Source: Bartonella vinsonii subsp. vinsonii
GTDB lineage: Bacteria; Pseudomonadota; Alphaproteobacteria; Rhizobiales; Rhizobiaceae
Assembly (NCBI RefSeq): GCF_902825235.1
Contig: NZ_CADEAJ010000001.1
Span: 127,096-191,095, forward strand
Reading direction: 5' to 3'
DNA length: 64,000 nucleotides
Part shown: one piece after another, positions 10,492-19,900 of the stretch
Layout: each line of letters begins with the position of its first letter
How positions within the stretch are numbered: the first letter of the stretch is position 1
The notes under the pieces: generated by a model
What the model was told of the DNA's origin: nothing
Databases searched by the model: none
The model's input: only the letters and a program-made list of their open reading frames with translations
Made by a program: the position numbers and the translations under genes

Positions 10492-11214
10492 TTATATTTC
10501 TGCTTTTCCCTTAAATCCGAGTGCTAGAAGATAAAGTTCTACGGATTCTGATCGACTTGCAGGTGGTTTTACATGATGAACTGTTTTAAAATTCTGTTTT
10601 AATGTCGTGAGAAGAGTGTTCTCTGCTCCACCTTGAAAGGCTTTTGCTAAAAAATGCCCTCCAGGTTTGAGAACTGAAAGAGCAAAATCCGCAGCCACTT
10701 CACATAAATAAACTGTTCTTAAATGATCCGTCTGACGGTGCCCTGTTGTTGGTGCAGCCATATCAGAAAGAACCACATCCGGCTTTTCCCCTAAAGCATC
10801 AATTAATTTCTGCGGTGCATCTGCATGTAAAAAATCCATTTTTAACATCACAACTCCAGGCAGTGGATTAACATGCAAATAATCAATACCAACTACACTA
10901 GGTTTTTGATCATTTGATCCTACTACACGCACAGCAACCTGACACCACCCCCCTGGCGCCGCTCCTAAATCAATAATCTTTTGGCCTTTCTTGAGAAATT
11001 TATAACGCTCATTAATTTCGATTAACTTATAGGCCGCACGCGAACGATAACCATCCACTTTCGACTGATGGACATAAGGATCATTCAGATGCCTCTCTAA
11101 CCACCGCCGTGACGATGCTTTAATGGTTCCTGCTTTCTTCTTTACACGCTGATATAATTCATGCGATCCAGAACCACCATATCCACCAGCCGGTGTTTTT
11201 ATCGTCTTTTTCAT
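10492..11214 (-). CDS. rlmE: 23S rRNA (uridine2552-2'-O)-methyltransferase RlmE/FtsJ
   Basis: A 240-residue S-adenosylmethionine-dependent methyltransferase of the FtsJ/RrmJ family that methylates U2552 in the ribosomal A loop. The K-D-K-E tetrad is visible: K in [10 protein letters not shown] in [13 protein letters not shown] in FLAKAFQGG, and E in SRSESVELY. The cofactor loop is [15 protein letters not shown]. About 40 basic N-terminal residues precede the fold, as in other Rhizobiales. It follows ppx by 32 bases, a common pairing. Confidence 0.95.
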   Translation of the reverse strand: MKKTIKTPAGGYGGSGSHELYQRVKKKAGTIKASSRRWLERHLNDPYVHQSKVDGYRSRAAYKLIEINERYKFLKKGQKIIDLGAAPGGWCQVAVRVVGSNDQKPSVVGIDYLHVNPLPGVVMLKMDFLHADAPQKLIDALGEKPDVVLSDMAAPTTGHRQTDHLRTVYLCEVAADFALSVLKPGGHFLAKAFQGGAENTLLTTLKQNFKTVHHVKPPASRSESVELYLLALGFKGKAEI

Positions 11215-11246
11215 TATTATTCATTGCTCCGTATTCTAATAACTGG

Positions 11247-12551
11247 CTAGCGCTTGAAGTTTTTTTCCTTCCTATGTCGACACCATACACCATCACGTAA
11301 CATTAACTCTATCAAAATTCCTTCTCTCAATCCACGATCAGCCACTCGTAATCGTTGACTGGGCCAAGCTTCTCGAATAACGTCTAGAATTGCACAACCA
11401 GCTAAGATTAAATCTGCTCTCTCTTGCCCAATACAAGGATTAGTTACGCGTTTTTTTATATCCCATGTCAATAAACGCTTCATCATAAGAGTAATGTCTG
11501 CATCATTCATCCAAATGCCATCAACTTGCCTCCGGTCATAACGCTCTAAATTAAGGTGCATTCCTGCTAAAGTCGTAATCGTTCCAGAAGTTCCCAAAAG
11601 ATGAAACTTTGAGCCTTGAGCTAGAGCCCCTAATTTATGACGGCCTGAAAAATTATTTAACAAACTTCGTACATAACCTTTCATCTTTTCAAAACCGTCT
11701 AAACTAACCTCATTTCCTCCAAAACGCTCAGCAAGCGTAACAACACCAACAGGAAGTGAAGTCCACGCCGTAATCTGTTCAGTTAAACGTAAAGAACGCT
11801 TTTTGGAAACATCAAGGAGCACTATTTCCGATGACCCTCCTCCAATATCAAAAAGCACAATTGCATCAATATTAGGTTCAACAAGTGTACCACAACCGGA
11901 AACAGCAAAACGCGCTTCTGTTTTCCGATCAACAATTTCCAATTCAAGGCCAGTTTCATCCAAAACGCGTTGAATAAAATATCTACCATTCTGCGCTGAA
12001 CGGCAAGCTTCCGTTGCAACCAAGCGATAGCGCTTAATACGCCTTTGTTTTAGTTTTAAATGACAAATCTTTAATGCTTCAATCGTGCGATCCATTGCTT
12101 GTGTATTCAGAACACCATTCTTGACCAAACCTTCTCCCAATCGCACGATACGAGAAAAAGCATCAACAACACGAAAATGTCCAAGTTTACTGGGAGACGC
12201 AATAAGAAGACGACAATTATTTGTTCCCAAATCAAGTGCCGCATAAAGAGGCGGAGACTTTAATTGAGAGATCCTTGAAAAAAAAGGCGTTTTGTTTTGT
12301 TTTGTTTTGTTGGCACCTATAATTGCCCGACCATGCAATTCAAAAGCTGTATCCGTTTGAATCAATTTCTGTTTACAATGTCTTTTTCGCGGATATTGCT
12401 TTATATCAACAGAAATAGAGCGCCTACCTGTCTGTAATAATGCAGAACGATTATTTCGATTGTCATCAGAGTGATCATACAATTTTTCTGCTCTGGTATC
12501 ATATGCTCTTCCTTGCTTTGATTCTTTTGAACCATAATCTAATGGGATCAT
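11247..12551 (-). CDS. ppx: Ppx/GppA family exopolyphosphatase / pppGpp phosphatase
   Basis: A 434-residue protein of the ASKHA (actin-like ATPase) superfamily. The conserved part begins near residue 100 with YAALDLGTNNCRLLIASP (phosphate loop 1) and has VLFDIGGGSSEIVLLD (loop 2) and LLGTSGTITTLAGM. Family members release phosphate from polyphosphate or remove a phosphate from pppGpp. The first roughly 95 residues are polar and poorly conserved. They include four GTTTT units at 12289-12308 (plus-strand reading), an unusual short tandem repeat in a coding frame. The start at 12551 has AAGGA upstream, but a later start is possible. Confidence 0.88.
   Translation of the reverse strand: MIPLDYGSKESKQGRAYDTRAEKLYDHSDDNRNNRSALLQTGRRSISVDIKQYPRKRHCKQKLIQTDTAFELHGRAIIGANKTKQNKTPFFSRISQLKSPPLYAALDLGTNNCRLLIASPSKLGHFRVVDAFSRIVRLGEGLVKNGVLNTQAMDRTIEALKICHLKLKQRRIKRYRLVATEACRSAQNGRYFIQRVLDETGLELEIVDRKTEARFAVSGCGTLVEPNIDAIVLFDIGGGSSEIVLLDVSKKRSLRLTEQITAWTSLPVGVVTLAERFGGNEVSLDGFEKMKGYVRSLLNNFSGRHKLGALAQGSKFHLLGTSGTITTLAGMHLNLERYDRRQVDGIWMNDADITLMMKRLLTWDIKKRVTNPCIGQERADLILAGCAILDVIREAWPSQRLRVADRGLREGILIELMLRDGVWCRHRKEKNFKR
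12289..12308. repeat. Pentanucleotide short tandem repeat (GTTTT x4) in ppx
   Basis: Four perfect GTTTT units, next to a run of eight A at 12278-12285, within the variable N-terminal part of ppx. Gain or loss of one unit would shift the frame. Confidence 0.8.
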
Positions 12552-13347
12552 CTTTTCTTATTCCTTGAGCATTTTTCCCCAATAAACAAACGCGAGAGCT
12601 CTTTTCATTACTAAAACTAAAGTAACAATGCAGCATTCAATTACAAATATCAAGAAAACATTATCTCTTTTTCTATCATCAAAATTTTCAGATATCTGCA
12701 TAATCCTTTGGTTATTCTCATAAAACCATAAATCAAAACTATAATCGTTTACGTTCGCATCCATTTTTTAACTTGCTTAGACTTTCTCTACAGAATTCAC
12801 ATAGACATAGAACGTGCCTCACTTGTAAAAAGATGAATTTATACTCCTCAAGAGTTTTTTGAATTAGAATTCTCCTGTGTATCCACGAAATAATAGCACT
12901 GTAATTATATTTTGCAGAATGGCTACGCTCTTATGCCATCAACATCAAAATCACTCCAGCACTTCAATCAGGAGTTATTGATGTCAATAAGACTACTCTA
13001 AAAATCTATATGAAGTTTTTATAAAAATAAAACCAATCCATCCCTTGTTCCAAGGAATCGTATTTTTATTTGTTGTGCTCTCTTTTAAACTCGCTATTTT
13101 GAGCGGTCTTTACTAGTAATGACTCATGTAATGCGTTCCATAAGCCTTGCAAAAAATTCTAACTTGTTTTTCTCTTACATAGAAATGATTTCTTGTGATT
13201 TTACGTTTGTAAAATGTATTGTATGTTTGAATAAGATATCTCTATTTTGTATGAAAACTTTCACCACATTGCACCGTGTCATTGAAATTTGAAAATATAA
13301 CAATGAGTTACGAGAAAATAATCTCTTCTAAAAACACTCTATACAAT
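12552..13347. other. Intergenic region between ppx and the IalB-like gene
   Basis: About 800 bases without a convincing gene. A 68-codon minus-strand frame (12558-12764) has no family signature and is probably spurious. A plus-strand frame of about 34 codons ending near 13024 looks mildly protein-like (LRSYAINIKITPALQ), but it has no start or ribosome binding site and may be the remnant of a lost gene. Confidence 0.45.
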
Positions 13348-13938
13348 TTATCGTTGTAACGAATAAAGTGCTGCACTCAACCCTTTAAATGGCACAGTAA
13401 AAGAAAATGTTTTTCCTTCTTTAATTTTATAGGAAATACGTACTTTTTTGTTTTGTTCTATTTGTTTGCTAAAAATTGGTCCTACAGGTGATTGTGCCAA
13501 GCAGACAGTTTCATTACATTGCGTATAATTGATGAGGATAGGCTTTTTAACACCCTCCACAAACATCCGAATAGGAACATTTATATCAGTATTTGGTAAT
13601 GTCCGAAAAAGCATCACTGCTTGACCATTTTTAGTAGAAACAAGAGACCAACTAAAAATAGTATTATCTTCCTGATCATGAACCGTCTGCGTTACATTAC
13701 ATATACCTTTCTTAAGTTTTTGTTTTTCATCACAAATCAAAGTCCAATAATCAAATTGCATAATAATTCGACGTGTTTCGCCAGGCTCTCCTTTAGGAAT
13801 AGATAACTGTGGTGGATGCACCGTATAAACATTATCTTTCTCATCAGCAAAACTTTCGCCCTTGCCTATTAAGGCAAGGACAAACAGAATGCTTACAAAA
13901 ATATTTTGCTTTTTTATGATGATATCAATCTTTTTCAT
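13348..13938 (-). CDS. Secreted IalB-family protein encoded directly after TAA 1
   Basis: A 196-residue exported protein. ATG 13938 starts MKKIDIIIKKQN and a hydrophobic signal core (FVSILFVLALIG), with cleavage near ESFA-DEK. A longer frame would overlap the adhesin gene. The mature part has the IalB-family layout: FDYWTLICDE near residue 70, KGICNVTQTV, and a later Cys pair (TQCNETVCLA), giving the four cysteines typical of the family. The family is periplasmic or outer-membrane associated; function is unknown apart from a role of IalB in erythrocyte invasion. The start is 2 bases after the stop of the adhesin gene, implying co-translation. It is clearly divergent from ialB at 1329. Confidence 0.8.
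   Translation of the reverse strand: MKKIDIIIKKQNIFVSILFVLALIGKGESFADEKDNVYTVHPPQLSIPKGEPGETRRIIMQFDYWTLICDEKQKLKKGICNVTQTVHDQEDNTIFSWSLVSTKNGQAVMLFRTLPNTDINVPIRMFVEGVKKPILINYTQCNETVCLAQSPVGPIFSKQIEQNKKVRISYKIKEGKTFSFTVPFKGLSAALYSLQR
13860..13879. promoter_or_regulatory. Inverted repeat inside the IalB-like signal-peptide codons
   Basis: A perfect 8-bp inverted repeat CCTTGCCT-ATTA-AGGCAAGG lies about 60 bases after the TAA 1 stop and inside the next gene. It shares the CCCTTGC / GCAAGGG core with the hairpins that follow TAA 2 and TAA 3. It may be an old terminator now within coding sequence, or an attenuator of the downstream gene. Confidence 0.5.
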
Positions 13939-13940
13939 TA

Positions 13941-16900
13941 TTATCTCAGCCTCAAAGTAACTCCAGCGCCTACTCCCCAATGACCACCAGCACTCGTGAC
14001 AGATATATTAGAACGGATATTTCCATCTTCAGAGGTGTAACCAGCACCAAAAGCAATTGCAGATTGACTACGCCATGTGCCGCTACCAAATGAAACACTT
14101 AAAGATCCAGCTATATCATAGTAGCGTAAGCTAGATACAGCCAAGCCAATAGCCGCTGCTTGTCTTGCCTCTTTTCGAACATCCTCAACTGCATAACTCA
14201 ACGTCTCAAACTTCATATCTGTGTAAGATTTCGCCTCGTTAATAGCATTATTAACAACACTACCAACCTGTTCATCCGTGTACTTCTTTGCATCATCAAG
14301 AACGAGCTTCATCTGCTTTTCAGTATAATCATGCAACTGACCACCGTTCACTGCTTGATGAGAGCCTTTTTCAATGGTGCCATCCGCTACATTATCAATC
14401 AAAACGGGATCACTTTCTGTGCCACCTACTAATGTAACTTTATTCGTTTTCTTGCCAGACGCATCTTTATCATAACTAACAACTCCATCCGTCACGGTGT
14501 GTGCAATATCCTTCACTTGCTGATCTATCGTATCTACCTTGTCTTCAACAGCTTTGACTTTTTTATTCGTCTCCCAAAGCTGTCCTCCATTCACAACTTC
14601 TTGTGATCCTTTTTCAATCTTACCGCCTGCTACATTGATGATCTTACTCGAATTTCCATTATGCTTCGCATCATAAGCACCTTTGTCTTCATTCCAATTT
14701 AAACCATTCGACGCAACATTCTTCTCAACATCTTGAATGCGATCATTTATTTTCGTCATGCCATCACTAACGCCATCAAATGCGCTCGCAACATCATGGT
14801 AAATCTTCTTCTCATCTGAACTACCGTCGCTCTTGAACTGCGCAACCTTGAATTCCGGAGAGGTCCATTGGCCTTCTTTATAGCCTGCTCCTCCGCCAAA
14901 ATACTGCGCTAATGTCTGATTCAGTGAGTAGAGCTGGTTACCCGTTACTGCTTCACTCGAACCTTCAGCAATATCTCCATCTAAAAGAGACTTAAGTTTG
15001 CTTTTCTCCTTTTTAGAGCCTTCTCCATGAAGCGCCACAAAAGCTTTCTCTTCATTACTCCACAACAAAGCATTCTGCTCGAGATTGTTAGAGATTTCAT
15101 TATGAAGCTTCGTGAAGGAACTGCTTACACCAGCAAACGCTGCTGCCACACTCTCATAGCTCTCCTCATGAGACGTGCCATCATCATCATATGTCGTAAG
15201 CTTGAAGCTAGGAGCTGTCCATTGACCATCCTTATATTCAGCGCTACCGCCAAAATACTTCGCTAGCGTCGTATTCAAACTATAAAGCTGTGAACCATTG
15301 ACCGCTTCTGTCGATGTTTCAGAAAGACTTGCCGCCTTAACACCTGACAAACTACGTGCCACCCCATCACTGTTTACAATGGTAATTTCACTACCTGCTT
15401 TCTCTCCACCAATCTTAATAACCTGTGTCTTTTCATCTTGTTTAACAAGGCTATCACCTACAACTTTGTTAATCTCATTCTTAAATTCAGTCTGAATATT
15501 CGTGAAAGAGGTACCAACTCCAGCAAAGGCTTCTGCTACACTCTCATAGCTATGCTCTTCAACATCACTCCCATCTTCCTTGACAGTCTTAACCGTAAAC
15601 TTGGGAGCAATCCATTTGCCTTCGGCATAGCTAGCGCCACCGCCAAAAGTCTTGGCTATATTCGTGGCTACAGTTGTCATATTTTGATTGGTAGTAAACA
15701 GTTGTGAACCATTTACCGCCTCATTTGAATCTTTAGAGATTGTTCCACCTATCACACCGGATATGCTTCGTCCCTCATTATTCTTATTTTGAAGATTAAT
15801 TATAGTGCCGTCTGTTTCCTTACCAATGGTAATAGGATCGCCCTTTTTCTCTTGCTTAACAAGACTATCACTTACCACATTAGTAATATCGTTTTTAATA
15901 TTCGTGAAAGATGCACCAACATCAGCCAAAGCTTCAGCAACAGTATTATACTTCTTCTCTTCAAGTGTAACACCATCATCCTTGACAGTTTTAACTGTAA
16001 AACTTGGAGCGGTCCATTTACCTTCTGCATAGCTAGCGCCACCACCAAGAGACTTCGCAACATTGCTACCCAAGGTATAAAGCTGTTTACCCGTAACGGC
16101 ATCCGTAGAACTATCATTAATCGCTCCATCTAAAAGAGACGTAAGCTTGCTATTGGTTTTGCTATCCTTTTCGCCATGCGTCGCTACAAAAGCTCCTGCA
16201 TCCTTGCTCCAATTCAATGAATCCTGAGCTACACTTTCAGAAACATCCTTAATACGCTGGTTCACATTCTTGATATTCTCATCAAGTCCTGAAAATGCAC
16301 TACCAACATTTTTAAATTCAGCTTCTTCTACCTTACCCTCTGTAGAAACTTTAGATAATTTATAAGTTGGTTCTGTAAATGCTCCATCGCTAAACTTTGC
16401 ATCTCCACCTAAAAACTTGGCTACATCCTGAGAAATCTTGTTAATCTGGCTACCATTGATAACATCATAGGATTTATCAGAAATCTTACCATCTGCAACA
16501 TTATGAAGACCTACAGGCGTAGAACTTTTACCTTTTCCAAAAGTCACACTTGTGTAATTAATGGAGCCATTTTTATCATCTGTCTTATCGTAATGAACAA
16601 CAGCTGATTCATCAGACTGAAGACTGGTAGAAAGCTTCTTTAAACTTTCATCAAGCTGTCCCTTGTTAACAGCTTCATTATCCTTTGTCGCAGCCTTTAG
16701 GCCAGAAAGTGTTCTATCCCCTTGGTCCTTATTGACTATATTAATTTCTGTGCCTTCTACTTCTTTACCAATAGTGATAAGATTTGTTTCGGAATCCTTC
16801 TTAACAAGACTATCGCCCTTCACATTGGCAATTTCATTGTTAATTTGTTTCGTAATCTCATTCTTAACATTCGTGATAGAACTACCAACTCCAGCAAAAG

Positions 16901-19900
16901 CAGATGCTACATCATTATAGTTCTTATCTTCTGTTTTACCATCTTCCTTGACAGTCTTAATCGTGAATGTAGGTGCTATCCATTGACCTTCTGCATAGCT
17001 GGCACCACCACCAAAATACTTCGCAATGGTATCACCCATTGAATAAAGCTGGGAACCATTCACTGCATCAGTCGAGTTTTCACTAATAGTTCCATTCTGA
17101 AGGGATGTAATTTTGCTGTTGGTTTTGTCTTTTCCATGCGTCGCTACAAACGCGCCTTTAGTTTTATCCCACAACAAGGCATCGCCTTGAACTTCTTGCG
17201 TAATATTCGTAATTTTTTCTTCAAACTTTTTAACCTCATTCGTTAGATGATTGTTCACATTCTTGACATTCGTATCAAGTTCTTCAAAGGCTGAACCAAC
17301 ATCGCTATATGAATGAGCCGTTACCTTACCATCTTCACTAACATTAGAGATTTTATAAGTCGGAGCTGTAAAAACACCATCTTTAAATGTCGTATTACCA
17401 CCAAAATACTTTGCAACGGTATCACCCATTGAATAAAGCTGGGAACCATTCACTGCATCAGTCGAGTTTTCACTAATAGTTCCATTCTGAAGAGACGTAA
17501 TCTTGCTATTGGTTTTTTCCTCTCCATGTTTTGCAACGAAGGCTAACGTCTCTTTATCCCACGATAAAGAATCTTGCGCTACACCTTGAGATACTTCTTT
17601 AATACGTTGATTCACATTCTGAATATTTATATCAAGACCTGAAAAAGCCGTCCCAACACCTTGGAAAGAAGTTTCTGTTACAACGCCATCTTTATCAACG
17701 TACGATAATTTATACGTTGGCTGTGTAAGAGCTCCATTATTAAATGTTGCATTACCACCTAAGAACTGAGCAATATCCTCACCAATTTTGTTAACCTGAC
17801 TACCTGTGATTGCATCATGTGAACCTTTGACAATCTTACCATCTGCAACATTATGAAGACCTACAGGCGTAGAACTTTTACCTTTTCCAAAAGTCACACT
17901 TGTGTAATTAATGGAGCCATTTTTATCATCTGTCTTATCGTAATGAACAACAGCCGATTCATCAGACTGAAGATTGTTGGAAAGATCTTGTAAACTCTTA
18001 TCAAGCTGTCCTTTGTTAACAGCTTCATTATCCTTTGTCGCAGCCTTTAGGCCAGAAAGGATCCTATCTTCTTTATCCTTGTTAGCTATATTAATTTCTG
18101 TGCCTTCTACTGCAGCACCAATAGTGAGACGATATGTTGTTTTATCTTGCTGAACAAAGCTTTCACTCTCCACTTTTTTAATCACATTATTAACTTGTTC
18201 AGTCACCTTATTCTGAACATTCGTGATAGAACTACCAACTCCAGACAATGCACTAGCAACGTCAGTATAAACCTTCTCTTCAACTTTAGTACCATCCTCA
18301 TTGACAGTCTTAACCTTGAAACTAGGAGCGGTCCATTTACCTTCTGCATAGCTAGCGCCACCACCAAAATACTTAGCAACCTCGCTGCTCAGCGAATAAA
18401 GCTGACCACCTGTGATTGCATCGTGTGATCCCTCAGCAACCTTACCATCTGCAACATTATGAAGACCTACAGAAGGCTTCTCTTTACCACCAAAGGTCAC
18501 ACTCGCATAATTAATTGTGCCATTTTCATCACCTGCTTTATCATAATGAACAACAGCTGATTCATCAGACTGAAGACTGTTAGAAAGCTTCTTTAAACTT
18601 TCATCAAGCTGTCCCTTGTTAACAGCTTCATCATTATGTTCTGCCGCCTTTAGGCCAGAAAGTGTTCGACCTTTACCATCCTTGTCGGCGATAGTGATTG
18701 TATTACCATATTTTTCTGCACCAATCTTGATGATTTGATGCCCTTCATCCCACTTAACAAGGCTATCACCTTTCACATTGGTAATTTCATTTTTAATCTC
18801 TTTGGTAATTTCATTCTTAACATTCGTGATAGAAGTACCTATACCTTCAAAAGCAGATGCTACATTGTGATAGTCTTTATCTTCTGTTTTGCCATCTTCC
18901 TTGACAGTCTTAATCTTGAATGTAGGATCGGTCCATTTGCCTTCTGCATAGCTAGCGCCACCGCCTAAATATGTCGCAACCTTATTATTTGTCTCAAAAA
19001 GCTGCGAACCTATCACTGCTTCATTTGAGTCTGCTGAGAGCACTCCACTCTTTATACCGGTAAGAGTGCGCTTATTACTATTTTTGTCGGCAATATCGAT
19101 TTTATCACCATCTGTATCTGCACCAATGGTGATGTGGTTCGTTCCAGGTTCCTGTTTAACAAGACTATCACCTTTCACATTGGTAATTTCATTTTTAATC
19201 TCTTGGGTAATTTCATTCTTAACATTTGTGATAGAATCTTTAACCTTCTCGAAAGAAGTACCAACACCTTCAAAGGCAGCGGCTACATCATTATAGGTTG
19301 AATCAGAAACGCCGCCATCAGATGTGAAGGACTTAACCTTGAATGTAGGAGCTGTCCAACTGCCTTTCTCATAGCTCGCATTACCGCCAAGTGACTGCGC
19401 AACTTTGTCACCCAAGGAATAAAGCTGATCACCTGTAATAGCATCCGTCGAACCAGAAAAAATACCTCCATTTGTAAGAGAAGTAAGCCTTTGAGTGATC
19501 CCCTCCCCTTCTGGCTTCATGCCAGGGATATTTTTACGTTCCGCTACAAAGGCTTTTTTTTCATCGCTCCATAACAAAGCATCGTGTTGTGCAATATTAA
19601 TCTGATTGGTAATCTCATTCTTAATATTCTCGAAAGAAGAACTAACACCAGCAAAGGCAGCGGCTACATTATTATAGGTCGAATCAGAAACACTACCATC
19701 AGATGTGAAGGACTTAACCATGAATGTAGGAGCAGTCCATAAGCCTTTCTCATAGCTAGCGCCACCGCCTAAATATGTCGCAACCTTATTATTTGTTTCA
19801 AAAAGCTGACCACCTGTAATAGCATCCGTCGAACCAGCAGAAATATCTCCATTCGTAAGAGAAGTAAGCCTTTGAGTGAGTCCCTCCTCTTCTGTCTTCA

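Noticed and set aside
12558..12764. A 68-codon minus-strand frame upstream of ppx
   Set aside because: No recognisable domain, poor composition, and no clear ribosome site.
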